Assembly: GCA_902629695.1 (NCBI GenBank)
Contig: CACORY010000001.1
Location: 216,566 to 280,565 of the forward strand
Length of the DNA: 64,000 nucleotides
Direction of reading: 5' to 3'
Source of the DNA: an uncultured Pelagibacteraceae bacterium
Lineage (GTDB): Bacteria; Pseudomonadota; Alphaproteobacteria; Pelagibacterales; Pelagibacteraceae
The position numbers and the translations under genes were made by a program. Position 1 is the first letter of the stretch; each line of letters opens with the position of its first letter. The notes beneath the pieces are model-generated. The model searched no databases, was not told the DNA's origin, and saw nothing but the letters and a program-made list of their open reading frames with translations. Below are positions 32,999 to 45,035 of the stretch, piece by piece.

Positions 32999-34908
32999 AG
33001 AAAGACTACGAATATTTAAATCAGATTAACTTTCCCTACGACTTAAAAAAAATACCTGAGTCAAAACTTCAAAATGTTGCTGATGAAGTAAGAAAAGAAT
33101 TAATTGAAGCTGTATCAGTTACTGGAGGTCATTTAGGTGCAAGTTTAGGAGTTGTCGAATTAACAGTTGCATTACATTATATTTTTGATACTCCAAAAGA
33201 TAAATTGATATGGGATGTTGGTCATCAATGTTATCCACATAAGATTTTGACCGGAAGAAAAGATAGAATTAGAACTTTAAGACAAGGTTCTGGTCTTTCT
33301 GGATTTACAAAAAGATTAGAAAGTGAATATGACCCGTTTGGTGCAGCACATAGTTCAACGTCAATTTCATCTGCACTTGGTATTGCTGAAGCAAATAAAC
33401 TTTCAAATAAATCAGATAATGTAGTTGCTGTTATAGGAGATGGAGCAATAAGTGCAGGAATGGCATATGAAGCAATGAATAATGCAGGAGCATCTAAAAC
33501 AAAAATGATAGTAATTTTAAATGACAATGATATGTCAATTGCAAGACCCGTTGGAGCAATGGGCACTTATTTAGCTAAAATTTTTTCTGGCAAAATTTAC
33601 TTTAGTTTAAGAGAAACTATTAAACTTATTACTTCAGCTTTCTCAAAGAGATTTAGTGCAAAAGCTGGAAAGGCTGAAGATATTCTAAGATCTGCTGTTA
33701 CCGGAGGTACATTATTTAGTTCTTTAGGATTTTATTATATTGGTCCTATTGATGGTCACGATTTAAATTCTTTGCTTCCAATTTTGAAAAATGCAAAAGA
33801 CACAAAACATGATGGTCCGATATTAATTCATATTAAAACAAAAAAGGGTAAGGGTTATTCCTATGCTGAGGAAGCAAAAGATAATTATCATGGAGTTTCC
33901 AAGTTTAATGTTAAGACTGGTGAACAATTAAAAAGTAAGGTTTCTATACCTTCATATACAAAAGTATTTGCCAATACACTTATCCAACATGCTAAAAAAG
34001 ATAGTAAAATTGTTGCAATTACTGCGGCAATGCCTGATGGTACAGGAATAGACTTATTTAAAAAAGAATTTCCAGACAGAGCATTTGATGTTGGGATAGC
34101 AGAACAACACGCTGTTACATTTGCTGCAGGTCTTGCAACAGAAAATTACAAACCTTACGCTGCTATTTATTCTACATTCTTACAAAGAGCTTATGATCAA
34201 GTTGTACATGATGTAGCCATTCAAAGTTTACCAGTGAGATTTGCTATAGACAGAGCAGGTTTAGTTGGGGCCGATGGCCCTACACATGCAGGAAGTTTTG
34301 ATACAACATTTTTGACCACATTGCCAAATTTTATTGTAATGGCTGCAAGTGATGAGGCAGAACTTGTTCGAATGATTAACACATCAACAGATATCAATGA
34401 TAAGCCATGCGCTTTTAGATATCCGAGGGGCACAGGCGTTGGAGTAAATTTACCAGATATCACAGATAAAATTAAAGTTGGTAAATCAAAAGTCATAAGA
34501 GAAGGAAAAAAATTAGCACTTTTAAGTTTTGGTGCTAGATTAAATGAAACTTTGAAGGCTTCAGAAAATTTAAAAAAAAAAGGTGTAGATATAACAGTCA
34601 TAGATGCTAGATTTGCAAAACCATTAGATGAAAATTTAATTTGGCAACTAGCTACAACTCACGAAGCGATCATGACAATTGAGGAGGGTTCTATAGGTGG
34701 TTTTGGCTCACATGTTGTTGATTTTTTATCAAAAAAAGGTCTTCTAGACACTAATCTTAAATTTAGATCAATGACACTCCCAGATTTATTTATTGATCAA
34801 GATACACCTGATAATATGTACAAAATTGCAAATCTTGATGCTAACTCTATTGAAAATAATGTTTTAGACCTTTTAAATTCTAATATAATTTTACAGAAAC
34901 AAAAATAA
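32995..34908 (+). CDS. dxs: 1-deoxy-D-xylulose-5-phosphate synthase
   Basis: [75 protein letters not shown]. Confidence 0.97.
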   Translation: MKKDYEYLNQINFPYDLKKIPESKLQNVADEVRKELIEAVSVTGGHLGASLGVVELTVALHYIFDTPKDKLIWDVGHQCYPHKILTGRKDRIRTLRQGSGLSGFTKRLESEYDPFGAAHSSTSISSALGIAEANKLSNKSDNVVAVIGDGAISAGMAYEAMNNAGASKTKMIVILNDNDMSIARPVGAMGTYLAKIFSGKIYFSLRETIKLITSAFSKRFSAKAGKAEDILRSAVTGGTLFSSLGFYYIGPIDGHDLNSLLPILKNAKDTKHDGPILIHIKTKKGKGYSYAEEAKDNYHGVSKFNVKTGEQLKSKVSIPSYTKVFANTLIQHAKKDSKIVAITAAMPDGTGIDLFKKEFPDRAFDVGIAEQHAVTFAAGLATENYKPYAAIYSTFLQRAYDQVVHDVAIQSLPVRFAIDRAGLVGADGPTHAGSFDTTFLTTLPNFIVMAASDEAELVRMINTSTDINDKPCAFRYPRGTGVGVNLPDITDKIKVGKSKVIREGKKLALLSFGARLNETLKASENLKKKGVDITVIDARFAKPLDENLIWQLATTHEAIMTIEEGSIGGFGSHVVDFLSKKGLLDTNLKFRSMTLPDLFIDQDTPDNMYKIANLDANSIENNVLDLLNSNIILQKQK

Positions 34909-34911
34909 GAA

Positions 34912-35994
34912 TTACCCGCATTGTGCTTTGTTCATTAGATAATGATCTAATAAAACACATGAAAGCATTGCCTCACCAACAGGAACAGCTCTTATTCCAA
35001 CGCAGGGATCATGTCTACCTTTAACTGATATAGTTGTATTTTTTCCAAATTTATCGATTGTTTTTTTAGTTTTTAAAATTGAAGATGTTGGTTTTACCGC
35101 AAAAGATACCTTTATTTCCTGTCCAGAAGAAATACCACCAAGAATTCCGCCAGCATTATTTGTTTTAAATTTTAATTTTTTATTTTTATTGAAAAGTTCA
35201 TCTGAGTTTTCCTCTCCAGATAATTGAGCAGAATTCATTCCAGATCCAATGTTAACCCCTTTTACAGCGTTAATACTCATCATTGCAGATGCTATGTCAG
35301 CATCTAATTTTGAGTATATAGGCGCACCTAAGCCAGCGGGGACTCCATTAGCCCTTACCTCAATTATTGCACCACAAGATGAGCCTGCTTTTCTTATAGT
35401 TAACAAATACTTTTCCCATAAATTTACCATAGATTTATCAGGACAAAAAAAAGGATTTTTATAAATTATTTTATCATTCCATTTTGATGTGTCACAACCA
35501 AGAATACCTAATTGTGTTACAGCACCTGTAATTTTAAATTTTTTTCCTAATTTGCTTTGTAAGACTTTTTTTGCTATAGCTCCAGCTGCAACTCTAGCAG
35601 CAGTTTCTCTAGCTGAAGATCTTCCTCCACCTCTGTAATCTCTAATTCCATATTTTTTAAAATAAGTAAAATCAGCATGACCCGGTCTAAATTTATTTTT
35701 AATATCTGTATAATCTTTAGAGCGCATATCCTCATTATAGATTATTAATGAAATTGGTGTCCCAGTAGTTTTACCCTCAAAAACTCCTGAGAGTATTTCA
35801 ACCTTATCACTCTCTTTTCTTTGGGTAGTAAACTTAGACTGTCCTGGTTTCCTTTTATCTAATTCTTTTTGAATATCTTGTTCTTTCAATTGAATTAAAG
35901 GGGGGCAACCATCAACTATACAACCAATAGCAGGCCCATGAGATTCTCCCCATGTTGTGAAACAAAAAACCTTTCCAAAAGTATTAAATGACAT
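34912..35994 (-). CDS. aroC: Chorismate synthase
   Basis: [54 protein letters not shown]. Confidence 0.97.
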   Translation of the reverse strand: MSFNTFGKVFCFTTWGESHGPAIGCIVDGCPPLIQLKEQDIQKELDKRKPGQSKFTTQRKESDKVEILSGVFEGKTTGTPISLIIYNEDMRSKDYTDIKNKFRPGHADFTYFKKYGIRDYRGGGRSSARETAARVAAGAIAKKVLQSKLGKKFKITGAVTQLGILGCDTSKWNDKIIYKNPFFCPDKSMVNLWEKYLLTIRKAGSSCGAIIEVRANGVPAGLGAPIYSKLDADIASAMMSINAVKGVNIGSGMNSAQLSGEENSDELFNKNKKLKFKTNNAGGILGGISSGQEIKVSFAVKPTSSILKTKKTIDKFGKNTTISVKGRHDPCVGIRAVPVGEAMLSCVLLDHYLMNKAQCG

Positions 35995-36027
35995 TATCTA
36001 TATTGTATAGATTATTTTGTTAAAATT

Positions 36028-36654
36028 ATGAATGAAAAAAACTCTTTAGGGCTTAATAAATGCTTTTTGGATGAAGACAATCCTTTCAAGTTATTTGAAA
36101 ATTGGTTTGATGAAGCCAAAAAGAAAGAAATTAACGATCCAAATGCTCTAGCCTTAGGTACTGTCGGCAGAGAAGGTATTCCCTCGGTTAGAATGGTTCT
36201 TCTCAAGGGTTTTGATAAAAATGGATTTGTTTTTTATACAAATTTAAATAGTCAAAAAGGAAATGAAATTAAAGAAAACCCAAATGCCTCTATGTGTTTT
36301 CATTGGAAAAGTTTACTAAGACAAATTAGAATTGTTGGAACTTTAAAACAAGTAGATGATAAAACTGCAGATGATTATTATAATTCTAGAGCGTACGAAA
36401 GTAGAATTGGTGCATGGGCATCTAAACAAAGTAGTATTTTAGAGAATAGAAAACAACTTTTAAAAGCATTAGATGATTTTAGAAATAAATATAAAGATAA
36501 AGAAAATGTACCTAGACCTAAACATTGGTCCGGCTGGAATTTAAAACCATCTAGCATTGAATTTTGGTTAGATGGAGATAATAGAATTCACGAGAGATTA
36601 AAATATATTTTAGATAAAAATAATAAATGGACTAAAGTTATTTTAAGTCCTTAA
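36028..36654 (+). CDS. pdxH: Pyridoxine/pyridoxamine 5'-phosphate oxidase
   Basis: SVRMVLLKGFDKNGFVFYTNLNSQKGNEI; FWLDGDNRIHERLKY. Confidence 0.94.
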   Translation: MNEKNSLGLNKCFLDEDNPFKLFENWFDEAKKKEINDPNALALGTVGREGIPSVRMVLLKGFDKNGFVFYTNLNSQKGNEIKENPNASMCFHWKSLLRQIRIVGTLKQVDDKTADDYYNSRAYESRIGAWASKQSSILENRKQLLKALDDFRNKYKDKENVPRPKHWSGWNLKPSSIEFWLDGDNRIHERLKYILDKNNKWTKVILSP

Positions 36655-37664
36655 AAATTTCTAGACAGACTAAAAGATGTCAAGTTTTCTAATATAATTT
36701 TTTCTTCACTCTCTTTAAATATTGATAAAGAATTTGAAGCAAGATTTATATAATGTTGAGCTTTCTGATAACAATCTCTTATAACATCATATTTTTTTAT
36801 AAGTGATAAAATGGAGTCTAGATCTTTTTCATCTCTAATTTCTTTTGAAAAAATTTTTTCTAGATTTTTTTTCTCCTCAACATTTGCCTTTTGAAATAAT
36901 ATAATAATAGGGAGGGTTATTTTTCCTTCATAAAAATCAGTTCCTATTTTTTTACCAAACAATTTTAATTCTGAATTATAGTCTAAAGTATCGTCTGCAA
37001 TTTGAAATGTTAAACCTAAATTTCGTCCATAAAATTCTAAAGCTTCTTTTTCTTTAGTTTTTACATTTGATAATATGGCACCTACCTTTGTTGAGGCTGC
37101 AAATAATTCAGCAGTTTTTGCAGAAATAATTTTTAAATAGGTTTCCTCAAGCATATCAACTTCGCCCTTATGTTGTAGTTGTAATATTTCTCCCTGTGCA
37201 ATTTTTGATGAAGTGGAGGACAAAAGCTTTAAAACTTCATTATTTCCATCCTCAACCATCATTTCAAAACATCTACTGAGTAAATAATCTCCAGCTAAAA
37301 CTGAAGGGTGGTTCCCCCAAATTTTGTTTAAAGTTTTTTTTCCTCTTCTTACTGAACCATCATCAATTACGTCATCGTGCATTAAAGTTGCTGCATGAAT
37401 TAATTCAACGCACGCTGCTAAATTAACATCACGTGTTCCCTTGGAGTATTCACACAATTTAGCAGAACCTAAAGTCAACAAAGCTCTTAATTTTTTTCCA
37501 CCAGTATTTAGATGATAATCAGTCATTTCTTGAACTAGCTCAACATCACTATTTAGCTTTGATTTGATTTTTTCTTCAACTAACATTAATTTTTCCTCAA
37601 CAGAATTTTTTAGTTGAAAATAAGAATTATTTATTTGATCTTTTAATTGTATTACTCTTCCCAT
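36651..37664 (-). CDS. Polyprenyl (octaprenyl-type) diphosphate synthase
   Basis: TGGKKLRALLTLGSAKL, LIHAATLMHDDVIDDGSVRRGKKT, QIADDTLDYN. Confidence 0.93.
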   Translation of the reverse strand: MGRVIQLKDQINNSYFQLKNSVEEKLMLVEEKIKSKLNSDVELVQEMTDYHLNTGGKKLRALLTLGSAKLCEYSKGTRDVNLAACVELIHAATLMHDDVIDDGSVRRGKKTLNKIWGNHPSVLAGDYLLSRCFEMMVEDGNNEVLKLLSSTSSKIAQGEILQLQHKGEVDMLEETYLKIISAKTAELFAASTKVGAILSNVKTKEKEALEFYGRNLGLTFQIADDTLDYNSELKLFGKKIGTDFYEGKITLPIIILFQKANVEEKKNLEKIFSKEIRDEKDLDSILSLIKKYDVIRDCYQKAQHYINLASNSLSIFKESEEKIILENLTSFSLSRNF

Positions 37665-37777
37665 TAATTCAGCAAATTAGTATAATAAGTTTCTTTTTAT
37701 ACTTATCAATTGACGCACCTAAATCTTCAATTATAAGGTGTCTTTATATTCAACAAAAAATTCTATAAAGATTAAAA

Positions 37778-38584
37778 ATGCTCTCTTTTTTTAAAAAGAA
37801 AAAAACAATACCACATATAAAATTAAGTGGAGTAATTGGAAATACCGGTAAATTTAAACAAGGCATAGACTTTTCAGGCCAAGAGGAGATTATTACTAAA
37901 GCATTTTCAGTTAAAAAAGCTCCATGTGTTGCTATTACTATCAATTCACCTGGTGGTTCCCCAGTCCAATCACATTTGATTTATAGTTTTATTAGACGTG
38001 AAGCAAAAAAGAATAACAAAAAAGTAATAGTCTTTGCTGAAGATGTAGCTGCATCAGGTGGTTATCTAATTGCTTGTGCTGGAGATGAAATATATGCAAA
38101 TTCCAGTTCGATTATAGGATCTATAGGTGTTATTTATTCTTCATTTGGTTTCACTGAGTTAATAAAAAAGATAGGGGTCGAAAGAAGAGTACATACAGCT
38201 GGAAAAAATAAAAGCACACTTGATCCTTTTCTTGAGGAGAAAAAAGAGGATATTCAAAGATTGAAAAATATTCAATTAGACTTACACAAAGATTTTATTG
38301 ATGTTGTGGAAAAAAGTAGGGGTCTTAAATTAAAAAAAACAGAAGTAGAATTATTTTCAGGGGAATTTTGGTCAGGAAGAAAAGCTAAAGATCTAGGTTT
38401 GATTGATGAAATAGGGGATGCAAATTTAGTGTTAAGAGAAAAATTTGGAGATGATGTAATAATTAAAAAATTTGAAAAATCTAAAAGTTGGTTAAGTAAA
38501 AAATTATCTTCTTCTAATAATCATATAGATCAGCTTTCAAATGTATTGGAAGAAAAATCTATTTGGCAAAGATATGGTCTCTAA
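37778..38584 (+). CDS. S49-family signal peptide peptidase (SppA/SohB-like)
   Basis: [54 protein letters not shown]. Confidence 0.92.
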   Translation: MLSFFKKKKTIPHIKLSGVIGNTGKFKQGIDFSGQEEIITKAFSVKKAPCVAITINSPGGSPVQSHLIYSFIRREAKKNNKKVIVFAEDVAASGGYLIACAGDEIYANSSSIIGSIGVIYSSFGFTELIKKIGVERRVHTAGKNKSTLDPFLEEKKEDIQRLKNIQLDLHKDFIDVVEKSRGLKLKKTEVELFSGEFWSGRKAKDLGLIDEIGDANLVLREKFGDDVIIKKFEKSKSWLSKKLSSSNNHIDQLSNVLEEKSIWQRYGL

Positions 38585-39455
38585 AAAGAGTAAAATAAAA
38601 CCAAAGTTTCAAACTTTTCAAGATACAATTATAAATTTACAAAAATATTGGAGTAAACATGGATGTATAATTTTACAACCATATGATATGGAAGTTGGTG
38701 CTGGAACCTTTCATCCTGCTACAACATTAAGGTCACTTGGCCCAAAGCCATGGAAAGCTGCTTACGTTCAGCCTTCACGAAGGCCAACAGATGGAAGATA
38801 TGGAGACAACCCAAACAGGCTTCAACATTATTATCAGTTTCAAGTTATAATTAAGCCTTCTCCATCAAATATAAAAAAACTTTATCTCAATAGTTTGTCT
38901 GTGATCGGTATTAATCATAAAAATCATGATATTAGATTTGTCGAGGATGATTGGGAAAGTCCAACGTTAGGTGCTGCAGGATTAGGCTGGGAAGTTTGGT
39001 GTGATGGTATGGAGATAACTCAATTTACATATTTTCAACAGATGGCTGGATTTGAGTGTAAGCCTGTTTCTGTTGAATTAACATATGGTTTAGAAAGAAT
39101 TTGCATGTTTACTCAACAGAAACAAAATGTTTACGATTTAGTTTGGAATAATGAAAATGTAAAATACCGAGAAGTTTTTCATCAATCTGAAAAAGAATTT
39201 TCGGCTTATAATTTTGAGCATGCAAATACAACAAACCTTTTTAAAATGTTTGATATGTTTGAAAGTGAGGCCAAAGTTTTAGCTGAAAAAAAAATATCAT
39301 TGCCAGCATATGATCAGTGCTTAAAAGCGAGTCATGTTTTTAATATACTTGACTCACGGGGTGTAATTAGTGTTGCTCAAAGAGCAGAATATATAGGTCG
39401 GATAAGAGAGATAACCAAGTCAGCTGCTACTGTTTGGATAGATAGTCAATTATAA
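38574..39455 (+). CDS. glyQ: Glycyl-tRNA synthetase alpha subunit
   Basis: [58 protein letters not shown]; start taken at internal Met (ORF track starts 38541). Confidence 0.96.
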   Translation: MVSKKSKIKPKFQTFQDTIINLQKYWSKHGCIILQPYDMEVGAGTFHPATTLRSLGPKPWKAAYVQPSRRPTDGRYGDNPNRLQHYYQFQVIIKPSPSNIKKLYLNSLSVIGINHKNHDIRFVEDDWESPTLGAAGLGWEVWCDGMEITQFTYFQQMAGFECKPVSVELTYGLERICMFTQQKQNVYDLVWNNENVKYREVFHQSEKEFSAYNFEHANTTNLFKMFDMFESEAKVLAEKKISLPAYDQCLKASHVFNILDSRGVISVAQRAEYIGRIREITKSAATVWIDSQL

Positions 39456-39456
39456 A

Positions 39457-41529
39457 ATGGCAGAATTTTTTTTAGAGTTATTTAGTGAGGAAATTCCTGC
39501 AAAACTTCAAAAGAATTTGCGTGAAAAAATGTTAAAAGAATTTCAAAATTTTTTTTCATCAAAATCAATAAATTCAAAAAAAAATTTTTCTTTATCAACA
39601 CCAAACAGAATGATTATAGTATTTGAGGGTTTAGACAAACAAATAAGAATTTCTTCAGAGGAGACAAGAGGCCCCAAAACTAATGCTCCGGAACAAGCGT
39701 TAGAGGGTTTTTTAAGATCAAAAAGGATAGAAGAGAAAGATTTGTACAAAAGAAATACTGAAAAAGGTGAGTTTTATTTTTTTAAATCAAAAGCAAAGAC
39801 ACTTAATACACAAGAATTACTGATTGAATTTATCCCAAAGCTTTTAGAAAATTATCAATGGAAAAAATCAATGAGATGGGGCGAGTTTGATCTTATCTGG
39901 GGGAGACCTTTAAAATCAATTTTATCAGTTTTTGATAATAAGACGATTAATTTTAAGTTTCATCATATTGCGTCGTCAAACTCAACATTTATAGATAAAG
40001 ATTTTGAAGATAAAAAAAAGATCTTTAATAATTTTAAATCATATGAGAAATTTTTTAAAAAAAACCAAGTGATTATTAACCAAAATATAAGAAAAAAAAT
40101 AATTTCTAAAGAATTTTCAAAAATTTTAGAAAAAAGAAGATTGAAAATTGAGGAAAATGAAAGCTTACTAAATGAAGTAGTAGATCTAGTTGAAAATCCT
40201 AATGTTTTATCATGTAGTTTTGACAAAAAGTTTTTGTCTATTCCAAAAGAGATATTAATTCTAACAATGCAATCACATCAAAAGTACTTTCCAACTTTGG
40301 ATGAAAAAAACCAAGTGACAAACGAATTTTTAATCGTTGCCAATAAAAAAGATAAAAAAGGATTAATAAAGATTGGAAACGAAAGAGTTATTGAAGCTCG
40401 ATTAAGTGATGCAGAATTTTTCTGGAAAAAAGATAAAACACAAAATTTAGTAAAAAAAGTTTCTGACTTAAAATTGATTAATTTTTTTAAAGGTCTTGGT
40501 ACATATTTTGACAAAGTTCAAAGAATGAGAAAATTGGGTGGTATTATTTCTGATGAACTATTAATAAGTAAAGAGAAAGTTGAACTATCTGCATCAATTT
40601 GTAAAACAGATTTGACTTCAGATTTAGTTAAAGAATTTCCTGAACTTCAGGGTATAATGGGTGGATATTTTTCAGCTCATCAAGGATTTGATAAAGACAT
40701 ATCCCAAGCTATTAGTGATCAGTATCTTCCAATAGGTTTAGATTCTAAAGTTCCAAAAAAACTGTTAAGTGTAGCTTTATCTGTTACAGATAAAATTGAT
40801 ACTTTAGTTGGGTTTTTTGGTATTAATGAAAAACCTACAAGCTCAAAAGATCCATTCGCTTTAAGAAGAGTTGCACTAGGTATTATTAGAACAATTGTTG
40901 AAAATAAAATTGATCTTAAGTTAAACGATTTGCTTGTGTATTCTGTAAATTTATACAAAAGCCAAAATTTTGATTTAACAAATAACAATTTACAACAAGA
41001 GCTTCACAATTTTTTAAAAGATAGATTCAAGTATTACCTTAAAGAAAAACAAGTTCGTTTTGATATTATTGAGTCATCAATATCATCATTTTCAGCTAAT
41101 AAATTATTTTCGTCTTTTGAAAAGGCAAAGAGTTTAAATAAAATAATTAGTAACCAAGTGGGAATTGATATTATCTCAACTTTTAAAAGGGCGTCAAATA
41201 TATTAGAAAGCGAAATGAAAGATAATAAAATCGAAATATCTAATACAACTGATCCTGGTATTTTTAAAACAGATTATGAAAAAAATTTGTTTAAAAAAAT
41301 TAATGAAATTAAGAAATATTATTCAAGTATTGATAATGACGAGAATTATGAAAAATCGTTGTTAATTCTAGCTGATCTTAAAAAAGAAGTATTTGAGTTT
41401 TTTGATAATGTAAAAGTTAATGAGGAAAACGAGTTTTTGAGAAAAAACAGGCTGGAACTTATCAATATGTTATGTAAAACATTTCAAAATTTTATTAATT
41501 TTCAATTATTAAAAGCTAGTAATGAATAA
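39457..41529 (+). CDS. glyS: Glycyl-tRNA synthetase beta subunit
   Basis: ELFSEEIPAKLQKNLREK; MQSHQKYFPTLDEKNQVTNEFLIVAN; DPFALRRVALGIIR. Confidence 0.96.
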   Translation: MAEFFLELFSEEIPAKLQKNLREKMLKEFQNFFSSKSINSKKNFSLSTPNRMIIVFEGLDKQIRISSEETRGPKTNAPEQALEGFLRSKRIEEKDLYKRNTEKGEFYFFKSKAKTLNTQELLIEFIPKLLENYQWKKSMRWGEFDLIWGRPLKSILSVFDNKTINFKFHHIASSNSTFIDKDFEDKKKIFNNFKSYEKFFKKNQVIINQNIRKKIISKEFSKILEKRRLKIEENESLLNEVVDLVENPNVLSCSFDKKFLSIPKEILILTMQSHQKYFPTLDEKNQVTNEFLIVANKKDKKGLIKIGNERVIEARLSDAEFFWKKDKTQNLVKKVSDLKLINFFKGLGTYFDKVQRMRKLGGIISDELLISKEKVELSASICKTDLTSDLVKEFPELQGIMGGYFSAHQGFDKDISQAISDQYLPIGLDSKVPKKLLSVALSVTDKIDTLVGFFGINEKPTSSKDPFALRRVALGIIRTIVENKIDLKLNDLLVYSVNLYKSQNFDLTNNNLQQELHNFLKDRFKYYLKEKQVRFDIIESSISSFSANKLFSSFEKAKSLNKIISNQVGIDIISTFKRASNILESEMKDNKIEISNTTDPGIFKTDYEKNLFKKINEIKKYYSSIDNDENYEKSLLILADLKKEVFEFFDNVKVNEENEFLRKNRLELINMLCKTFQNFINFQLLKASNE

Positions 41530-44188
41530 ACTGATTTTAAATTTTAATTCTAAAGAATCGAAAAAAATTAAAGATCCTAAAAATTTTTTAGGTGGCAAAG
41601 GTGCTAACCTATCAGAAATGGGAAGAATGGGATTACCAGTCCCCCCAGGATTTACAATTTCAACAAAAGTTTGTGAAATTTTTTATAAAGATAAAAAAAA
41701 ATTGAATTCAAAATTAGTTGCTCAAATCAATAAAGAACTTAAAATAATAGAAAAACAAGTCTCCAAAAAATTTGGCGATTTAAAAAATCCGCTTCTTTTG
41801 TCTGTTAGATCAGGAGCAAGAGTATCAATGCCAGGAATGATGGATACAATTCTTAATTTAGGTCTTAATGATAAGACAGTTGTTGCCTTAGCTAAAAAAA
41901 CCTCAAATGGAAGATTTGCAAAAGACAGTTATAGAAGATTTATTCAAATGTATGCGAATGTTGTAATGAATGTAGAAAGCTATCATTTTGAAGAGTTAAT
42001 TGAAAATTATAAATTAACAAAAGGCGTATTGTTAGATACTGATTTAGATGAAGAAGATTGGGATGGTTTGATAATAGATTTTAAAAATACTGTAAAAGAA
42101 AAAACAGATAAAGATTTTCCTCAAGATGTTTATAAACAATTATTTGGAGCCATCAGTGCTGTTTTTTTATCTTGGGAAAGTAATAGAGCAAAAGTTTACA
42201 GAAAATTGAATCAAATTTCATCGGATTGGGGCACTGCAGTTAATGTTCAATCTATGGTTTTTGGAAACATGGGAAGTGACTGTGCTACAGGAGTAGTATT
42301 TACAAGGAATCCATCTAATGGATCAAATAATATTTATGGAGAATATCTTATTAATGCTCAAGGTGAGGACGTTGTAGCAGGAACCAGAACACCACAATAC
42401 ATTACCAAAAAAAGTAAAAAAGAGGCAAAAGTTAAAGAGGCATCAATGGAGGAGACGATGCCCAAAGTATATTTAGAATTATTAAAAATTTTAAAGAAAT
42501 TAGAAAAACATTATAAAGATATGCAAGACGTAGAATTTACAGTCGAAAATAATAAACTTTGGATTTTACAGACACGTTCAGGCAAAAGAACATCAAAGTC
42601 AGCTGTTAAAATTGCAGTTGATATGGTTAAAGAAAAGTTAATTTCAAAAAAAGATGCTATTTTAAGAATTGATCCAAATTCTTTAGATACTTTATTGCAT
42701 CCTACTTTAGACGAAAAAAGTTCAATTCAAGTAATAGCAAATGGTCTTCCAGCATCTCCTGGAGCAGCTAGTGGAAAAGTAGTCTTTACCTCAGAAGAAG
42801 CTGAGAGATTAAATGATATGATGCAAGACACAATTTTAGTAAGAATTGAAACTTCTCCTGAAGATATAAAAGGCATGCATGCTGCTAAAGGAATTTTAAC
42901 TGCGAGAGGTGGAATGACTAGCCATGCAGCAGTTGTCGCTCGCGGTATGGGTAGGCCATGTGTTTCTGGTTCTAGTGAAATAGATATTAATTACGATAAA
43001 AAAGTTTTTAAAACCTCATCGGTTGAAGTAAAAGAGGGTGATACAATTACAATAGATGGATCTACTGGCAGGATTATTTTAGGAACAGTCCCAACGGTTA
43101 AACCTGAGATATCAGGGGATTTTTCAAAGTTAATGAGTTGGGCAGACAATATTAGAAAATTAAAGATCAGAACAAACTCTGAAACACCACTAGATACTAA
43201 GACAGCAAGAGAATTTGGTGCTGAGGGGATTGGTCTTTGTAGAACAGAACATATGTTTTTTGATGAAGAAAGAATTTTATCAGTAAGAGAAATGATTTTA
43301 TCAAAAACAAAAGAAGATAGAGCTAAAGCATTAGAAAAGTTATTACCTCATCAAAAAAATGACTTCATAGAAATATTTAAAATTATGCAAGGTCTTCCAG
43401 TCACTGTCAGATTACTTGACCCACCACTTCATGAATTTTTACCGAAATCTGATAAAGAAATTTCAGAAATTGCAAATGTAGTCGGAACAGATAAAAAAGA
43501 GGTTAGGTCAAGAATAGAGGAACTTCATGAGCAAAACCCAATGTTAGGACATAGAGGATGTAGATTGGGTATTTCATTTCCTGAAATTTATGAAATGCAG
43601 TGTAGAGCAATTTTTGAAGCTCTGTCAGATCTAAAAAAAAATAAACAAAAATCAGCTTTTCCAGAAATTATGATACCACTGGTTTCTACAGAAGCAGAAA
43701 TAAAAATAATGAAAGATCTTGTGATCAGTATTGCTAAAAAAGTTCAAAATGAAAATAAGACAAAAATAGAATTTCTAGTAGGAACTATGATAGAATTACC
43801 AAGGGCAGCAATCAAAGCTAAAGATATTGCTAAACACGCTGAATTTTTTAGTTTTGGGACAAATGACTTAACCCAAACTACTTTTGGAATAAGTAGAGAC
43901 GATAGTGGTAAATTTTTGAATGATTATATTGATAATAAAATTTTTATGATAGATCCGTTTGTATCTATCGATGATGGTGTTAAAGACTTAGTAAAATTAG
44001 CAGTTGAAAAAGGAAAAAAACAAAATAAAAAGATTAAACTAGGAATTTGTGGAGAACACGGTGGGGATCCTAAAAGTATTAATTTTTGCTCAAAAGTTGG
44101 TTTAAATTATGTTTCATGTTCACCATATAGAGTCCCAATTGCAAGATTAGCTGCAGCACAAGCAGAACTTACTAAAAATTACAATTAA
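41522..44188 (+). CDS. ppdK: Pyruvate, phosphate dikinase
   Basis: GGKGANLSEMGRMGLPVPPGFTIST; GGMTSHAAVVARGMGRPCV; SFGTNDLTQTTFGISRDD. Confidence 0.97.
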   Translation: MNKLILNFNSKESKKIKDPKNFLGGKGANLSEMGRMGLPVPPGFTISTKVCEIFYKDKKKLNSKLVAQINKELKIIEKQVSKKFGDLKNPLLLSVRSGARVSMPGMMDTILNLGLNDKTVVALAKKTSNGRFAKDSYRRFIQMYANVVMNVESYHFEELIENYKLTKGVLLDTDLDEEDWDGLIIDFKNTVKEKTDKDFPQDVYKQLFGAISAVFLSWESNRAKVYRKLNQISSDWGTAVNVQSMVFGNMGSDCATGVVFTRNPSNGSNNIYGEYLINAQGEDVVAGTRTPQYITKKSKKEAKVKEASMEETMPKVYLELLKILKKLEKHYKDMQDVEFTVENNKLWILQTRSGKRTSKSAVKIAVDMVKEKLISKKDAILRIDPNSLDTLLHPTLDEKSSIQVIANGLPASPGAASGKVVFTSEEAERLNDMMQDTILVRIETSPEDIKGMHAAKGILTARGGMTSHAAVVARGMGRPCVSGSSEIDINYDKKVFKTSSVEVKEGDTITIDGSTGRIILGTVPTVKPEISGDFSKLMSWADNIRKLKIRTNSETPLDTKTAREFGAEGIGLCRTEHMFFDEERILSVREMILSKTKEDRAKALEKLLPHQKNDFIEIFKIMQGLPVTVRLLDPPLHEFLPKSDKEISEIANVVGTDKKEVRSRIEELHEQNPMLGHRGCRLGISFPEIYEMQCRAIFEALSDLKKNKQKSAFPEIMIPLVSTEAEIKIMKDLVISIAKKVQNENKTKIEFLVGTMIELPRAAIKAKDIAKHAEFFSFGTNDLTQTTFGISRDDSGKFLNDYIDNKIFMIDPFVSIDDGVKDLVKLAVEKGKKQNKKIKLGICGEHGGDPKSINFCSKVGLNYVSCSPYRVPIARLAAAQAELTKNYN

Positions 44189-44189
44189 T

Positions 44190-45029
44190 TTAATTTATAA
44201 TTTCTAATTTGAAGTCTATTGCAGGAGCACTATGTGTAATACTCCCAATTGAAATTCTATCTACCCCAGTCAATGCAACCGATCTAACATTTTTTAAGTT
44301 TATATTTCCTGAGGCTTCAGTTTCATAATATTTTTTTGCAAGTTTAACACCCAATTTTAAATTTTTTAAATTCATATTATCAAATAAAATAGTATTAAAT
44401 TTTAACCCCATAATTTTTTTTAATTGTTTAATTTTATCAACTTCTACAGTAATTTTTTTTTTATGATTATTCTTGATAGCCTTCAAAACTAGCTCTCTTA
44501 TGTCAGAACTTGCAATATGATTATCCTTAATCAAAAATTCATCACTTAAATTAAATCTATGATTGGTACCACCTCCTAATTTAACAGCATATTTTTGAAT
44601 AACTCTATAATTTGGTAGAGTTTTTCTAGTACAGCAAATTTTACATTTTTTTCCAGCTAGTTTAACAAATTGATTTGTCTTAGTTGCGATACCTGAAATA
44701 TGGGATAAGAAATTTAAAGCAACTCTCTCTGCAATCAATATTGAGTTTGCCCTTCCCTTGACTGTTGCAATAATAGAATTTTTCCCAACTAAAGAGCCAT
44801 CTTTCTTTTTAGAAATAAATTTAATTTTATTATCTACCTTAGAAAAAGTATGTTTTGCGAATAATAAACCAGCAATTATAGCTTTTTGATTTGATATTAA
44901 TCTTGCACTTACAATCTTATTATTATTTATTAAGTTTGTAGTTATGTCACCATTGGGAAATAAATCTTCAGTTAATGCAAGCTTAACTCGATCTTTGATA
45001 TAATCTTCACTTAATTTAATTTTTGACAC
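44190..45029 (-). CDS. nadC: Nicotinate-nucleotide pyrophosphorylase
   Basis: ALTEDLFPNGDITTNLI; RVALNFLSHISGIATKT; KLGGGTNHRFNLSDEFLIKDNHI. Confidence 0.95.
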   Translation of the reverse strand: MSKIKLSEDYIKDRVKLALTEDLFPNGDITTNLINNNKIVSARLISNQKAIIAGLLFAKHTFSKVDNKIKFISKKKDGSLVGKNSIIATVKGRANSILIAERVALNFLSHISGIATKTNQFVKLAGKKCKICCTRKTLPNYRVIQKYAVKLGGGTNHRFNLSDEFLIKDNHIASSDIRELVLKAIKNNHKKKITVEVDKIKQLKKIMGLKFNTILFDNMNLKNLKLGVKLAKKYYETEASGNINLKNVRSVALTGVDRISIGSITHSAPAIDFKLEIIN

Positions 45030-45035
45030 AAAGTG

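Noticed and set aside
37693-37745. Imperfect inverted repeat CACCT...AGGTG in ispB/sppA-like intergenic region
   Set aside because: Only ~5 bp perfect stem; not distinguishable from chance by eye.
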